Below, one piece after another: positions 21,610-32,690 of a stretch of 64,000 nucleotides of DNA; the stretch's first letter is position 1, and the number at the start of each line of letters is the position of its first letter. Under the pieces are notes generated by a model. The model saw only the letters and a program-made list of their open reading frames with translations, had not been told where the DNA came from and ran no database searches. The translations under genes and the position numbers were made by a program. Origin of the DNA: Methylocapsa palsarum (GTDB lineage: Bacteria > Pseudomonadota > Alphaproteobacteria > Rhizobiales > Beijerinckiaceae); NCBI RefSeq assembly GCF_900114285.1, contig NZ_FOSN01000010.1, forward strand, positions 95,608-159,607, written 5' to 3'.

Positions 21610-21701
21610 AGGCCATTGACGATCGGCCTGCCGCGTTGAGCGGCGACTCGCATTCCGATGCGGGCGCCGGGCCGAAGACAAAATGATTCCGAGGATGCGA
21701 C

Positions 21702-22103
21702 ATGCCGGCTTTTCACTTCGAACTGGTTTCTCCTGAAAGACTCGTCTTCGCCGGAGAGGTCGAGGCCGTCGTGGTGTCGGGAACCGAAGGCGAGTTTACG
21801 GTCCTGAAGGACCATTCGCCGATGATGTCGACGATGAAGCCGGGCGTGCTCGAGATCGCCGAGACCGCGTCGAAGAAGGCGCGGTTTTTCGTGCGCGGCG
21901 GCTTCGCCGACGTCGCGCCGTCCGGGCTGACGATTCTCGCCGAATTCGCCATTCCGATCGAGGAGCTCGACGGCGCCAAACTCGCGGCCGACGTCAAGGA
22001 CGCCGAAGAAGACGTCGCGGACGCGGCGACCGACGAGGCGCGCCGTCTTGCGGCCGAAAAACGCGATCAATTGCTCGAACTGAAAAACGCGCTGAAGCTG
22101 TAA
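21702..22103 (+). CDS. atpC: ATP synthase F1 subunit epsilon
   Basis: 133 residues with the epsilon beta-sandwich ([45 protein letters not shown]) and the C-terminal helical hairpin that can inhibit ATP hydrolysis. Last gene of the operon; the tRNA gene follows 106 bp downstream. Confidence 0.97.
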   Translation: MPAFHFELVSPERLVFAGEVEAVVVSGTEGEFTVLKDHSPMMSTMKPGVLEIAETASKKARFFVRGGFADVAPSGLTILAEFAIPIEELDGAKLAADVKDAEEDVADAATDEARRLAAEKRDQLLELKNALKL

Positions 22104-22209
22104 GGCGCGTGCAGATCCAGCGTCGGCGCCCTTGACGGCTGGCGGCGGCGTGGTCAAACTCTCCGCGCTGTCGGAATTCGTCTCTCCGGAGAGATATCCT
22201 GAGACGCAT

Positions 22210-22283
22210 GCGGGCGTAGTTCAATGGCAGAACGGCAGCTTCCCAAGCTGCATACGAGGGTTCGATTCCCTTCGCCCGCTCCA
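22210..22283 (+). tRNA. tRNA-Gly (anticodon CCC)
   Basis: A complete cloverleaf: acceptor GCGGGCG/CGCCCGC, D-arm GTTC-AATGGCA-GAAC, anticodon stem GCAGC/GCTGC with loop TTCCCAA (anticodon CCC, reading GGG codons), T-arm with GGTTCGATTCCC, and an encoded CCA end. Confidence 0.96.
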
Positions 22284-22318
22284 GACCGATCCGCATTGAT
22301 CTCCGGCATTGAACGTTA

Positions 22319-22369
22319 GAGCATAGTCCGATTGGATTGAATCCATCCAATCGACAAGAATGATCGCTC
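22319..22369. repeat. Partial intergenic repeat: first module only, orientation A
   Basis: GAGCATAGTCCGATTGGATTGAATC...GACAAGAATGATCGCTC, 51 bp, matching the GAGCATATTC module of the 112-bp elements with an altered distal end. It lies downstream of tRNA-Gly. Confidence 0.7.
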
Positions 22370-22441
22370 TGCGGACGGGTTTCCGCCCGGAGCGCTCGTA
22401 CGGGACGTGCGGAGAGCGCCGGAGACGTCTATATTCCCTGT

Positions 22442-23797
22442 ATGGATTCGAAAGACCTTTTCAAAGCCTTGACCTTTGGCCGCCCCGTCGCCGCCGGGGC
22501 CGCAGCTTCCTTGAGCTTGCGCTCCCTGCGGGACGCCGGTCTGGCGCTGGCCGTCCTGACCGGCGCCTTCATCGCGCTTCAGCTGCTCGGCGCCTCCCCG
22601 GCCTTTGCGCAAGCTGACCCCTTCGCCTGGTTCGAGCAGCTGTTCAAACCTCCGGCGGCAAACCGCGCCGTAAAGCCCAAATCGGAATTCCACCGCGCCG
22701 CGCCCTCGCACCATCTGCAAAGGTCGAGGCCGGCTTTCAGATCAGGCGAGCGGTCCTTCGAACGTGCGCCGGGGTCACGGACGCTCGAGCGCACCCACAA
22801 AAGGCTGGTCGAGAAGCCGGCCGAAAAACCACCCGAGAAGCCCGCCGTTCCGCCCACCTATTTCGTCGCCGTGATCGGCGATAGCCTCGCCGAATTGCTT
22901 GGACAGGGGCTGGGCGTGGCGCTCGCCGACAGGCCCGAAGTCGGGATCCTTCAAAAAGCGAAAGAAAACAGCGGCCTCGTGCGCGATGATTTCTACGACT
23001 GGACGAAGGCCACGCATGACCTTCTCGCCAGCGGCGAAAAGATCGACTTCGCCGTGATGATGATCGGCAGCAACGACCGCCAGTCTTTGCGCAATGCGAA
23101 CGGCTCCTTTGAACCTCGCTCGCCGGAATGGGAGGAGGCCTATGCCCACCGGATCGAAGCCATCGCGAGCCAGTTCCGCGAACGTAAGATTCCGCTGGTC
23201 TGGGTCGGCCTGCCCGCCTTGAAAAGCGAACGTCTGTCGGAGGACGCCATCGCGCTCAACGAATTCTTCCGTGAATATGCGGTGAAAAATGGCGCCATCT
23301 ATGTCGACGCCTGGGAACCGTTCGTGGACGAACTTGAGCAATACAGCGCTTTTGGCCCCGACATCGACGGCCAGATCGTCCGTTTGCGCACCGCCGATGG
23401 CGTTCATTTCACCAAGGCCGGAGCGCGCAAGCTCGCCCATTTCGTCGAGCCGGAAATCCGCCGCCGCCTCGATGAACTCCACCCCCCCGCCAATCCGGAT
23501 GACGCAAACGCGCCGGCCGCGGTCGAAACCGGGCAGCCGCCCCTGACCGAAGGGCCTCCGGCGCCGCAGGAAGCTTCCCTTCCCCCGGCCGACGAGCCCG
23601 CTCCCTTGCCTCCCAAACCGGCGGCGGGGCCCGTACTTCCCCTGACGGGGCCGGTTCTCGCGCCACGCGGGGAACTCGCCACCCGGATGATTCAGACAAA
23701 ACCGGCGGCCGCGAATCGCCCACAAACCCTCGTCAAAAACGCGCCGTCCGAGCCAAAGCCAGGCCGGGCGGATGATTTCAGCTGGCCCAGACCCTGA
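22442..23797 (+). CDS. DUF459 SGNH-hydrolase-like secreted protein
   Basis: 451 residues: a membrane segment or signal (about 30-58, ending SPAFAQA), a basic Pro/Arg linker, an SGNH/GDSL-like domain (about 140-345) and a Pro/Ala-rich tail. Key motifs are VIGDSLAELLGQGL (nucleophile Ser block), MIGSNDRQ (oxyanion Asn block) and DGVHFTKAGARKLA (catalytic Asp/His block). The overall pattern matches DUF459 proteins, periplasmic esterase-like enzymes thought to act on cell-wall or surface glycan acyl groups. It precedes two L,D-transpeptidase genes, which supports an envelope role. Confidence 0.85.
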   Translation: MDSKDLFKALTFGRPVAAGAAASLSLRSLRDAGLALAVLTGAFIALQLLGASPAFAQADPFAWFEQLFKPPAANRAVKPKSEFHRAAPSHHLQRSRPAFRSGERSFERAPGSRTLERTHKRLVEKPAEKPPEKPAVPPTYFVAVIGDSLAELLGQGLGVALADRPEVGILQKAKENSGLVRDDFYDWTKATHDLLASGEKIDFAVMMIGSNDRQSLRNANGSFEPRSPEWEEAYAHRIEAIASQFRERKIPLVWVGLPALKSERLSEDAIALNEFFREYAVKNGAIYVDAWEPFVDELEQYSAFGPDIDGQIVRLRTADGVHFTKAGARKLAHFVEPEIRRRLDELHPPANPDDANAPAAVETGQPPLTEGPPAPQEASLPPADEPAPLPPKPAAGPVLPLTGPVLAPRGELATRMIQTKPAAANRPQTLVKNAPSEPKPGRADDFSWPRP

Positions 23798-23910
23798 CTC
23801 TCAACATAAAAGCGCCACATTTACCGTCCCGCGACGGAACAAATCGCACAGCTTGAGCGTTGGAAGCTCGTTAAGAGATCTTATCGAGGTTTCACACGGG
23901 GTTTTCGGAG

Positions 23911-24534
23911 ATGCGCAAGGTCAGCATGGGAGTCGCAATTGCCGCGGCGGCAGTGGCGGGTGTTCTTTTCTCAACGGGCGCGCAAGCGTTCGACTCTGGA
24001 TCGTCTTCCAATCTGATCCTTGGCCCGCAACCGCATGGGCAGGTCCATCGGGCGAATTTGCCAACAGAGCTGAACCGCGAAGTTGCTCCGACCCGCACCG
24101 AAGTGGACGATCCGACCGGCGAACATCCGGGCACGATCACCGTCGATTCCAGGAACCGCTACCTTTATCTCTCGATGGAAGGCGGACGGTCGATGCGCTA
24201 CGACATCGGCGTCGGCCGCGAGGGATTCGCCTGGTCCGGGCGCGCCTATGTCGGGCGCCGGGCCGAATGGCCGGCGTGGACGCCCCCCGCCGATATGTTG
24301 AAGCGCCGCCCTGAACTGCCGCGCGTCATGAAAGGCGGCATCGCCAATCCGCTCGGGGCGCGCGCGATGTATCTTTATAATGGCCATGGCGATACGATGT
24401 TTCGCATTCACGGCACCAACGAGCCCGACACGATCGGACAAGCCGTCTCCTCCGGCTGCATTCGTCTCCTCAACGACGACATTGTCGATCTTTATGAAAG
24501 AGTGAAGGTTGGAGCGACGGTCGTCGTGCTATAA
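23911..24534 (+). CDS. L,D-transpeptidase (YkuD), periplasmic, copy 1
   Basis: 207 residues with a signal peptide (cleavage near GAQA-F) and a YkuD domain (about 75-207). The catalytic motif is [27 protein letters not shown], with the active His and Cys. Such enzymes form 3-3 cross-links or, in Hyphomicrobiales, tether outer-membrane beta-barrels to peptidoglycan. It is strongly similar to the next gene from TITVDSRNRYLYL to the C-terminus, so the two are a tandem duplication. Confidence 0.92.
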   Translation: MRKVSMGVAIAAAAVAGVLFSTGAQAFDSGSSSNLILGPQPHGQVHRANLPTELNREVAPTRTEVDDPTGEHPGTITVDSRNRYLYLSMEGGRSMRYDIGVGREGFAWSGRAYVGRRAEWPAWTPPADMLKRRPELPRVMKGGIANPLGARAMYLYNGHGDTMFRIHGTNEPDTIGQAVSSGCIRLLNDDIVDLYERVKVGATVVVL

Positions 24535-24685
24535 GCGCACAGGCGGCCGGACGGCGCGAAATTGATTGGATTGCAAGGCTTGGATTGCAAGGCTTGGGAC
24601 AGGTTCTCGTGACAAGATCAAGCTTCCGCCAAATCGCCGCTTTTCGCCGGTAGCGGTCCGGTCCTGTTTTCGAGCCGAAGCTTTG

Positions 24686-25477
24686 ATGAGTTTTCCTATG
24701 CGCCGATCGGGCCGTTGTTTCGTTCGGGCCGCCACCGCTTTGTCGGCGGCGGCCTTCATTCTTGGCGGATTGTTTTTCGCAGCCCCCGATCCGGCGTTCG
24801 CGCAATACCGGAATTATTCGGGCTATCAGGCCTATCCGGCCTATCCGCCTTATGCGTATCCGGCCTATCCCGATGTTTTTCCGGAGGATCTGCCGCCGGC
24901 CTATCGCGGCTATCCTTATTCCTATGCGGCCCCGAACCCTTACGAATCGGGCGCTGGCCGTCCCGTTAGGCGCGCCTCTCGCGAACCCTACGGCGACGGC
25001 GATCAGGAACTGCGCGTCGATCCCTCGCAAAGGACCGCCGCACTGGTCCGCAACCCGACCAGCGAGGCGCCGGGAACGATCGTCATCGATACGCGCTCTC
25101 GGCATCTGTATCTGGTGCAGCCGGGCGGCGAGGCGATTCAGTACGGGATCGGCGTCGGGCGCCAGGGATTTGAATGGAGGGGCGTCGCCCGCGTCGGCCG
25201 CAAGGCCGAATGGCCGCGCTGGATTCCGCCGAAGGAAATGCTGCAGCGCCGCCCCGACCTGCCGGACCAGATGGAGGGCGGTCTTGAAAATCCGCTCGGC
25301 GCGCGCGCGCTCTATCTCTACCAGGGGAACCGGGACACCATGTTCCGCATCCACGGCACGAACGAGCCCGATTCGATCGGCAAGGCGGTGTCGTCAGGCT
25401 GCATCCGTATGATGAACGCCGACGTCATCGACCTCTATCAAAGAGTGGGCGTCGGCGCGCGGGTCGTGGTGCTGTAG
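24686..25477 (+). CDS. L,D-transpeptidase (YkuD), periplasmic, copy 2 with Tyr/Pro-rich spacer
   Basis: 263 residues from the ATG at 24686 (another ATG at 24698). A signal peptide (to about PAFAQ) is followed by a Tyr/Pro/Ala repeat region ([19 protein letters not shown], about residues 43-62) absent from copy 1, then the YkuD domain with [27 protein letters not shown]. The spacer may let the enzyme reach across the periplasm (inference). The upstream in-frame region to 24566 lacks signal character and is excluded. Confidence 0.9.
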   Translation: MSFPMRRSGRCFVRAATALSAAAFILGGLFFAAPDPAFAQYRNYSGYQAYPAYPPYAYPAYPDVFPEDLPPAYRGYPYSYAAPNPYESGAGRPVRRASREPYGDGDQELRVDPSQRTAALVRNPTSEAPGTIVIDTRSRHLYLVQPGGEAIQYGIGVGRQGFEWRGVARVGRKAEWPRWIPPKEMLQRRPDLPDQMEGGLENPLGARALYLYQGNRDTMFRIHGTNEPDSIGKAVSSGCIRMMNADVIDLYQRVGVGARVVVL

Positions 25478-25530
25478 CCCTCCCGACGCCGAGGCCATCG
25501 GTCGCTTCGACGTCACCCCGGCAGAACACG

Positions 25531-26949
25531 TCACCCTGGGAGGACGCTCGATCCCATCAGGAACGTATCGACCGACCGCGCCGCCTGGCGCCCTTCCCGG
25601 ATCGCCCAGACAACAAGCGACTGGCCGCGCCGCATGTCGCCGCAGGCGAAGACATGACCGAGCGACGTCTTGTACCCCAAAGTATCGGCGGCGACGTTGC
25701 CGCGGGCGTCCAGCGCGACCCCGAGATTGTGCAACAGCCCCTCATGGATCGGCGAAACGAAGCCCATGGCGAGGAGAACGAGGTCGGCTCTAAGTTCAAA
25801 TTCGCCGCCAGGAATTTCTTTCAGATGCTCGTCGAGCCGCACGCAACGGATCTTCTTTACCGCGCCTTCTTCGCCGATGAACGCCTTGGTCAGCACTGAA
25901 AAGTCCCGCTTCGCGCCTTCTTCCTGCGAAGAGGAAGTGCGCATCTTCAGCGGCCAGTTCGGCCAGGTCAGCAGCTTGTTTTCCTTTTCCGGCGGCTGCG
26001 GCATGATTTCCAGTTGCGTCACCGAGAGCGCGCCCTGGCGGATCGAGGTGCCGATGCAATCGGAGCCGGTGTCGCCGCCGCCGATAACGACGACATGTTT
26101 CGCGCCGGCAAGGATCGGTTCGTTGGTGTGAATCGGCTCGCGGCCGACGCGGCGGTTCTGCTGCGGCAGAAAATCCATGGCGAAATGAACGCCGGCGAGT
26201 TCCCGCCCCTCGATCAGGAGGTCGCGCGGCTTTTCCGCGCCGCCGGAAAGAACGACGGCGTCGTAGCCGGCGAGGAGTTCATCGGCTCCAAGATCGACGC
26301 CGACATTGACGCCCATATGAAAAACCACGCCTTCGGCATTCATCTGCTCGACGCGGCGGTCGATCAGAAACTTCTCCATCTTGAAGTCGGGGATGCCATA
26401 GCGCAGCAATCCGCCCGCCTTGGCGTGCTTTTCGAAGACATGCACGTCGTGGCCGACCCGCGCCAATTGCTGCGCGCAGGCGAGCCCCGCCGGCCCCGAG
26501 CCGACGACGGCGACCTTTTTCGACGTCTTCTTCGCGGCGGGCTCGGGCTTGATCCAGCCGTTTTTCCAGGCCCGGTCGACGATCGCGCATTCGATCGTCT
26601 TGATCGTCACCGGAGCGTCGCTGAGGTTCAGCGTGCAGGACGCCTCGCACGGCGCCGGACAGATGCGGCCGGTGAACTCGGGGAAATTATTGGTCGAATG
26701 AAGGTTGAGCGAGGCTTCCTTCCAATCGGAATGGTAGACGAGGTCGTTCCAATCCGGGATCTGATTGTTGACCGGGCAGCCCGAGTGGCAATACGGAATG
26801 CCGCAGTTCATGCAGCGCGCCGCCTGATCCTTGGTCGCCTCTTCCGACAGCGGAATGACGAATTCCTTGTAGTGGCGAATGCGGTCGGACGCGGGCGCGT
26901 AGCGCCGGTCGCGCCGGTCGATTTCCAGAAATCCCGTCACCTTGCCCAT
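25531..26949 (-). CDS. gltD: Glutamate synthase (NADPH) small subunit
   Basis: 472 residues. The N-terminal Fe-S cluster region ([20 protein letters not shown]) is followed by FAD- and NADPH-binding Rossmann domains ([29 protein letters not shown]) and the C-terminal [21 protein letters not shown]. It feeds electrons from NADPH to GltB for glutamine-dependent glutamate synthesis. It is 99 bp downstream of gltB on the same strand. Confidence 0.97.
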   Translation of the reverse strand: MGKVTGFLEIDRRDRRYAPASDRIRHYKEFVIPLSEEATKDQAARCMNCGIPYCHSGCPVNNQIPDWNDLVYHSDWKEASLNLHSTNNFPEFTGRICPAPCEASCTLNLSDAPVTIKTIECAIVDRAWKNGWIKPEPAAKKTSKKVAVVGSGPAGLACAQQLARVGHDVHVFEKHAKAGGLLRYGIPDFKMEKFLIDRRVEQMNAEGVVFHMGVNVGVDLGADELLAGYDAVVLSGGAEKPRDLLIEGRELAGVHFAMDFLPQQNRRVGREPIHTNEPILAGAKHVVVIGGGDTGSDCIGTSIRQGALSVTQLEIMPQPPEKENKLLTWPNWPLKMRTSSSQEEGAKRDFSVLTKAFIGEEGAVKKIRCVRLDEHLKEIPGGEFELRADLVLLAMGFVSPIHEGLLHNLGVALDARGNVAADTLGYKTSLGHVFACGDMRRGQSLVVWAIREGRQAARSVDTFLMGSSVLPG

Positions 26950-27048
26950 TTGTCATCCTTCAGCCGCCGCCGCGTCGCGGCGAGCGCTTTGGCGCCGGCC
27001 GCGAGCGACGATCTTTTGTCAGTCAAACACGAAAAATGCGAGAAGCGC

Positions 27049-30000
27049 TCACGGCCCCGCCGAAGCAAGCAGCTTGTGGTCCGGGTCGACGCGCATCTCC
27101 TCGATCGCGCGGCGATATTCGACCGGCATGATCTTACGGAATTTATGCTTGTAACCAGCCCAGTTTTCAAGGATCAGCGCCGCCCGTTTCGACCCCGTGT
27201 AACGGGCATGGTTGGAAATCAGCTGGTGAAGCCGTTCGGCGTCGAACCGCGTCATGTCTTCCATGACATCGACGCGGCCGTGAAAATCGAGATCGCCGCC
27301 CTGATGGTAGCTCTCCTGCATCACAAGCTCCTCCTCGGCCAGCGGTTCGAGCTCCACCATGGCGAGGTTGCAGCGCTCGGCGAAATCGCCGTCCTCGTCG
27401 AGTACATAGGCGATGCCTCCGGACATGCCGGCCGCGAAATTACGGCCCGTCCGGCCGATGACGACGACGACGCCGCCGGTCATATATTCGCAGCCATGAT
27501 CGCCGGCCCCTTCGACCACGGCGATTGCGCCCGAATTGCGCACGGCGAAGCGCTCGCCGGCGACGCCGCTGAAGTAGCATTCGCCCGCGATCGCGCCATA
27601 AAGCGCGGTGTTGCCGACGATGATCGAATCCTCCGAGGCGACCCGCGTCGCGGCAGGCGGATAGACGATGATCCTGCCGCCCGACAATCCCTTGCCGACA
27701 TAGTCGTTGGCCTGGCCTTCGAGCTCCAGCGTCACGCCAGCGGCGAGCCAGGCGCCGAAGCTTTGCCCCGCCGTTCCCTTGGCGACGATATGGATCGTCT
27801 CCGCCGGCAGCCCGGCATGGCCGTAGCGGCGGGCGATCTCGCCCGAAAGCATCGCGCCGGTGGTGCGGTTGGTGTTGTTGATCGCGGTTTCGATCCGCAC
27901 CGGCGCCCCCGTCTCGATGGCGACGGCGGCCTTTGCGATCAGCATCCGGTCGAGCGCTTTATCCAGTCCGTGGTCCTGCCGTTCGGAATGGAAGATCGAC
28001 TGGTTCGAGGCCGCCTCCGGCTTGTGGAACAGTTTGGAGAAATCGAGCCCGCGGGCCTTCCAATGCGCGACCGCCTTCTGCTTGTCGAGCATCTGCATCT
28101 GGCCGATCATCTCGTCAAAGCCGCGATAACCCATTTCCGCCATGAGCTGGCGCACTTCCTCTGCGACGAAGAAGAAGAAATTGATGACATGTTCGGGCTG
28201 GCCCGCAAACCGCTTGCGCAGCACCGGATCCTGCGTCGCGACGCCGACGGGACACGTGTTCAGATGGCACTTGCGCATCATGATGCAGCCGGCCGCGATC
28301 AGCGGCGCGGTGGCGAAGCCGAACTCGTCGGCGCCGAGCAGCGCGCCAATGACGACATCGCGCCCGGTGCGCAGACCGCCGTCGACCTGGACCGCAATGC
28401 GCGCGCGCAGCCGGTTCAGGACAAGAGTCTGATGCGTCTCGGCGAGACCGATTTCCCACGGGCTGCCGGCGTGTTTGATCGAGGTCAGCGGCGAGGCGCC
28501 CGTGCCGCCTTCGTAACCCGAAATCGTGACATGATCGGCGCGGCCCTTGGAGACGCCCGCGGCGACAGTCCCGACGCCGACTTCGGAGACGAGCTTCACC
28601 GAAACGCTCGCCTGCGGATTGACGTTCTTGAGATCGAAGATCAGCTGCGCCAGATCCTCGATGGAATAAATATCGTGGTGCGGCGGAGGCGAGATGAGGC
28701 CGACGCCTTGCGTCGAATGCCGGACCTTGGCGATGACGGCGTCGACCTTGTGGCCCGGCAGCTGGCCGCCCTCGCCGGGTTTAGCCCCCTGCGCCATCTT
28801 GATCTGCATCATATCGGAATTGACGAGATATTCGGCCGTCACGCCGAACCGGCCCGATGCGACCTGCTTGATCGCCGAGCGCATCGAATCGCCATTCGGA
28901 AGCGGCTTGTAGCGGTCTGATTCCTCGCCGCCTTCTCCGGTGTTCGACTTGCCGCCGATCCTGTTCATGGCGATCGCGAGCGTCGTGTGAGCCTCGCGCG
29001 AGATCGAGCCGTAGGACATGGCGCCGGTCGAGAAGCGCCGGACGATCGACGCGGCGCTCTCGACCTCGTCGAGCGGAACCGGGGCGCGGCCGTCTTCATC
29101 GGCGCCTTTGATCCGGAACAGGCCGCGAATGGTCAAAGGCTGTTCGTTCTGATCGTTCAGAAGCGCCGCATATTGTTTGTACGTCGCCGCATTGTTGCCG
29201 CGCACGGCGTGCTGCAGCAGGGTGACGGATTGCGGCGACCAGGAATGCGCTTCGCCGCGCATGCGGTAGGCGTAGTCGCCGCCGACGTCGAGGGCGTTGC
29301 GGTAGATCGGCGCGTCGCCGAAGGCGTCCTTATGGCGGCGGCCCGTCTCCTGCGCGATCTCGTCGAGGCCGACGCCGCCGATCCGCGTCGCCGTGCCGGT
29401 GAAATAGCGGGCGACGAAATCCTCGGCGAGGCCGACCGCGTCGAAGATCTGCGCGCCGCAATAGGACTGGTAGGTCGAGATGCCCATCTTGGACATGACC
29501 TTCAGCAATCCCTTGTCGATCGATTTCACATAGCGCTTGCAGGCCTCGTAGCCGTCGATCTCATCGGGGAATTCGTCGGCGAGCGCGGCGAGCGTCTCAA
29601 AGGCGAGATAGGGATTGATCGCTTCGGCGCCATAGCCTGCGAGAAGCGCGAAATGATGCACTTCTCGCGGCTCTCCGCTCTCGACCACGAGGCCGACCGA
29701 GGTGCGCAGCCCCTTGCGGATCAGATGATGATGCACCGCCGCCGTCGCGAGCAGGGCGGGGATCGGAATCCGGTCCGGCCCTGCGAGCCGGTCGGAAAGA
29801 ATGATGATGTTGAAGCCGCCGTTGACCGCCTGGTCGGCGCGGTCGCACAGCCTCGTCAAAGCGTCGCGCATGCCTTCCGCGCCGGTCTCGGCCGCATAGG
29901 TGACGTCGAGCGTCTTGGTGTCGAACGCCTCTTCGAAATGGCCGATCGAACGGATTTTTTCGAGATCGACATTGGTGAGAATCGGCTGGCGGACTTCGAG

Positions 30001-31755
30001 GCGCTTGCGCTTCGAATTGCCTTCATGATCGAGAATATTCGGACGCGGGCCGATGAACGACACCAGGCTCATGACCAGCTCTTCGCGGATCGGATCGATC
30101 GGCGGATTGGTCACCTGCGCGAAATTCTGCTTGAAATAGGTGTAAAGCAGCTTCGACATCGAGGACAAAGCCGAAATCGGCGTATCGGTGCCCATCGAGC
30201 CGACCGCTTCCTGGCCCGTCACGGCCATGGGCGACATGAGCAGGGAAAGATCCTCCTGCGTATAGCCGAAACACTGCTGGCGATCGAGCAGGGAGACGTC
30301 GGTGCGGGCGGAGCGCGGCGCGACCTCCTTCAAATCCTCCAGCACGATCTGCGTGCGCTTCAGCCATTCTTCATAGGGATGAGACGCCGCGAGCGCATGT
30401 TTCATCTCGTCGTCCGAGATGATGCGGCCCTGCTCCAGATCGACGAGGAGCATCTTGCCCGGCTGCAACCGCCATTTGGCGACGATCCGCTCTTCGGCGA
30501 TGGGCAGGACGCCGGCCTCGGAGGCCAACACGACGAGGCCGTCGTCGGTGACGATATAGCGCGCGGGACGCAGACCGTTGCGGTCGAGCGTCGCGCCGAT
30601 CTGGCGTCCGTCGGTGAAGGCGACCGCGGCCGGCCCGTCCCAGGGCTCCATCATCGAGGCGTGGTACTGATAGAACGCGCGGCGGGTTTCATCCATGAGC
30701 GGATTGCCGGCCCAGGCCTCCGGAATCAGCATCATCATCGCATGCGCGAGCGAATAGCCGCCCTGAACGAGAAATTCGAGCGCGTTGTCGAAACAGGCCG
30801 TGTCCGACTGGCCCTCATAGGAAATCGGCCAGAGTTTGCTGATGTCGTCGCCAAACAGCCCCGAGGCGACCGAGGCCTGCCGCGCCGCCATCCAGTTGAC
30901 GTTGCCGCGCAACGTGTTGATCTCGCCGTTATGGGCGACGAGACGGTAGGGATGGGAGAGCGACCATGTCGGAAACGTATTGGTCGAAAAGCGCTGATGC
31001 ACGAGCGCCAGCGCCGATTCCAGCAAAGGATTGGAAAGATCCTGAAAATAATGCCCGAGCTGGGTCGCGAGCAAAAGGCCCTTGTAGACGATGGTCCGCG
31101 ACGAGAGCGACACCGGATAGAAACCCGCAGTGCGCGGATCGCGTAAATTATAGACAGTGTTTGAGATGACTTTGCGCAGAAGGAACAGCCGCCGCTCGAA
31201 GACGGTCTGGTCCGCGACGTTGGGCCCCCGCTGAATGAAGATCTGCCGGCTCACCGGCGCCGTCGGCTTGACGCTCTCGCCAAGCCGGGACGGGTCGACG
31301 GGCGTATCGCGCCAGCCGAGAAAAATCTGCACTTCGTCAGCGACGACCTTCTCCACGATGGCCTCAACGATGGCGCGGCCGTCGGGATCGGGCGGCAGAA
31401 ACAACGCGCCAACGGCGTAATCGCCCGGGACCGGAAGCGCAAAGCCAAGCTTTTCCGCCTCCGCAAGAAAAAAGCGATGCGGGATCTGGATCAGCATCCC
31501 ACAGCCGTCGCCCGCTCTCGGATCGGCCCCGACGGCGCCGCGATGGTCGAGATTGAGCAGGATCTCGAGGCCCATGCTGATGATGTCATGGGACTTGCGG
31601 TTGTGCATGTTTGCGACAAAGCCGACCCCGCACGAATCGTGCTCATGGGCCGGAGAATAAAGCCCCTGCTCTTCCGGCAAGCCCGGATCGAGATAGATGG
31701 GATCACGGAATTGCGGGGCGGGAAATTTGGGGTCGAGGGAGGTCGAATTTGGCAT
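27049..31755 (-). CDS. gltB: Glutamate synthase (NADPH) large subunit
   Basis: 1568 residues. After a 41-residue propeptide the presumed mature N-terminal nucleophile Cys occurs in [10 protein letters not shown] (class II glutamine amidotransferase). The FMN-binding synthase barrel with a 3Fe-4S Cys cluster ([19 protein letters not shown]) and the C-terminal GXGXG beta-helix domain follow. Full length, no defect. With GltD it forms the GOGAT arm of ammonia assimilation. Confidence 0.98.
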   Translation of the reverse strand: MPNSTSLDPKFPAPQFRDPIYLDPGLPEEQGLYSPAHEHDSCGVGFVANMHNRKSHDIISMGLEILLNLDHRGAVGADPRAGDGCGMLIQIPHRFFLAEAEKLGFALPVPGDYAVGALFLPPDPDGRAIVEAIVEKVVADEVQIFLGWRDTPVDPSRLGESVKPTAPVSRQIFIQRGPNVADQTVFERRLFLLRKVISNTVYNLRDPRTAGFYPVSLSSRTIVYKGLLLATQLGHYFQDLSNPLLESALALVHQRFSTNTFPTWSLSHPYRLVAHNGEINTLRGNVNWMAARQASVASGLFGDDISKLWPISYEGQSDTACFDNALEFLVQGGYSLAHAMMMLIPEAWAGNPLMDETRRAFYQYHASMMEPWDGPAAVAFTDGRQIGATLDRNGLRPARYIVTDDGLVVLASEAGVLPIAEERIVAKWRLQPGKMLLVDLEQGRIISDDEMKHALAASHPYEEWLKRTQIVLEDLKEVAPRSARTDVSLLDRQQCFGYTQEDLSLLMSPMAVTGQEAVGSMGTDTPISALSSMSKLLYTYFKQNFAQVTNPPIDPIREELVMSLVSFIGPRPNILDHEGNSKRKRLEVRQPILTNVDLEKIRSIGHFEEAFDTKTLDVTYAAETGAEGMRDALTRLCDRADQAVNGGFNIIILSDRLAGPDRIPIPALLATAAVHHHLIRKGLRTSVGLVVESGEPREVHHFALLAGYGAEAINPYLAFETLAALADEFPDEIDGYEACKRYVKSIDKGLLKVMSKMGISTYQSYCGAQIFDAVGLAEDFVARYFTGTATRIGGVGLDEIAQETGRRHKDAFGDAPIYRNALDVGGDYAYRMRGEAHSWSPQSVTLLQHAVRGNNAATYKQYAALLNDQNEQPLTIRGLFRIKGADEDGRAPVPLDEVESAASIVRRFSTGAMSYGSISREAHTTLAIAMNRIGGKSNTGEGGEESDRYKPLPNGDSMRSAIKQVASGRFGVTAEYLVNSDMMQIKMAQGAKPGEGGQLPGHKVDAVIAKVRHSTQGVGLISPPPHHDIYSIEDLAQLIFDLKNVNPQASVSVKLVSEVGVGTVAAGVSKGRADHVTISGYEGGTGASPLTSIKHAGSPWEIGLAETHQTLVLNRLRARIAVQVDGGLRTGRDVVIGALLGADEFGFATAPLIAAGCIMMRKCHLNTCPVGVATQDPVLRKRFAGQPEHVINFFFFVAEEVRQLMAEMGYRGFDEMIGQMQMLDKQKAVAHWKARGLDFSKLFHKPEAASNQSIFHSERQDHGLDKALDRMLIAKAAVAIETGAPVRIETAINNTNRTTGAMLSGEIARRYGHAGLPAETIHIVAKGTAGQSFGAWLAAGVTLELEGQANDYVGKGLSGGRIIVYPPAATRVASEDSIIVGNTALYGAIAGECYFSGVAGERFAVRNSGAIAVVEGAGDHGCEYMTGGVVVVIGRTGRNFAAGMSGGIAYVLDEDGDFAERCNLAMVELEPLAEEELVMQESYHQGGDLDFHGRVDVMEDMTRFDAERLHQLISNHARYTGSKRAALILENWAGYKHKFRKIMPVEYRRAIEEMRVDPDHKLLASAGP

Positions 31756-32083
31756 CTCAAACCCTTAGCAAAAAATGTGCTCGCAATGCGAGTCGCGATC
31801 AGCGCGCCGAACTTCCGCCGTTAGCCGACAGCGGACAGGCGCGCTAAACAGTCAGCAATACTGTCCTACCTAGAGCCGTCCAATCACGCGATTGTCAAGC
31901 ACAATCGCCTCCCAAATCACTGGGCGGCGAACGAGATCAGGGGATCGTTATGCCGGGCGACAAGATTTGCAGGGATGACGTCGCCTCCCTTCGCTCAAAA
32001 AATGGGCAAAAAAAAGGGCGCCTCGTTTGAGACGCCCTTCCACCAACGAGCCGGACTGGGAGGAGCGCCCAGCGCGATGGATG
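31756..32083. other. 328-bp intergenic region
   Basis: Upstream of gltB and downstream of hsp20, both on the minus strand. It holds the hsp20 terminator (32007-32040) and presumably the gltB promoter in the AT-richer part at 31830-31920. No ORF is convincing. Confidence 0.55.
32007..32040 (-). terminator. Rho-independent terminator of hsp20
   Basis: On the minus strand, AAGGGCG-tctcaaacgagg-CGCCCTT followed by T8; the stem can extend through CTC/GAG. It begins 43 bp after the hsp20 stop. Confidence 0.85.
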
Positions 32084-32563
32084 TTACGCCGCCCGCTGCG
32101 TCGAGACAGTTTGCGGCGCCTGGCCCGGATCGGCCTGGCCAATCGGAATCTGCCGCGGCTTCCGGGCTTCCGGAATCTCGCGAAGCAGGTGGATGTGAAG
32201 CAATCCGTTTTCGAGGGCCGCACCCGTCACATGGACGTGGTCGGCCAGCTGGAACCGCCGCTCGAACGCGCGGCCGGCGATCCCGCGATAGAGCACCTCG
32301 ACCGCCCCGGCTCCGGTTTCGGCCTTGGCTTCGCGGGATCCGCGAATCGTCAGGGTGTTTTCCTTAGTTTCAATCGAAAGATCCTTTTCCGCAAAACCCG
32401 CGACGGCGATCGAAATTCGATAGACGTCCTCGCCCGTGCGTTCGATGTCATAGGGCGGATAGCTTGGAGCGGCGTCGAGGCCCGCGGCTTGATCAATCAT
32501 GGTGAAAAGCCGATCGAACCCGATCGTGGAGCGGTAAAGTGGGGAAAGATCGAATTGGCGCAT
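32084..32563 (-). CDS. Small heat-shock protein Hsp20 (IbpA-like)
   Basis: 159 residues from the second ATG (32563), chosen because GAGGG lies 8 nt upstream and MRQFDLSPLYRSTIGFDRLF is the standard IbpA-type start; the first ATG (32569) is only 2 nt from that GAGGG. The alpha-crystallin domain runs about residues 35-130 (YDIERTGEDVYRISIAVAGF ... LENGLLHIHLLREIPE), with the conserved G-L and a C-terminal I-P-I motif (PRQIPIG). ATP-independent holdase for unfolding proteins. Expression is probably under heat control through the leader described separately. Confidence 0.94.
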   Translation of the reverse strand: MRQFDLSPLYRSTIGFDRLFTMIDQAAGLDAAPSYPPYDIERTGEDVYRISIAVAGFAEKDLSIETKENTLTIRGSREAKAETGAGAVEVLYRGIAGRAFERRFQLADHVHVTGAALENGLLHIHLLREIPEARKPRQIPIGQADPGQAPQTVSTQRAA

Positions 32564-32655
32564 GTGCATATCCCTCTAAAGAGCGAAAGGAGGCCGAACC
32601 GGCAAAACGCCCGAGGTTCGTCTCGTTCATCAACGCGTCCGCAAATGGCCCGCGT
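32564..32655 (-). promoter_or_regulatory. ROSE-type RNA thermometer in hsp20 leader
   Basis: The ribosome site GAGGGAU (minus strand, 32570-32576) can pair with UUCGCUC (32581-32587) across a UUUA loop: C:G, U:A, C:G, G-G mismatch, C:G, U:A, U-U mismatch. This order, including the G-G opposition inside a U(U/C)GCU motif, is the hallmark of ROSE elements that mask the Shine-Dalgarno site of rhizobial small heat-shock genes at low temperature. The 5' limit is estimated. Confidence 0.62.
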
Positions 32656-32661
32656 AAGGAA

Positions 32662-32690
32662 AATGTGGGGTCGGGGCCTCCCATTGCAAG
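32662..32690 (-). promoter_or_regulatory. Possible RpoH (sigma-32) promoter for hsp20
   Basis: On the minus strand, CTTG (32687-32690) and CCCCACATT (32662-32670) separated by 16 nt approximate the heat-shock consensus CTTG / CCCCATnT. It would give a leader of about 90 nt, a normal ROSE length. Confidence 0.33.

Noticed and set aside
26014..28920. 968-aa plus-strand frame opposite gltD and gltB, and a 719-aa frame at 28987-31146
   Set aside because: Both lie antisense to well-recognised gltD/gltB coding sequence; no motifs, no ribosome sites.
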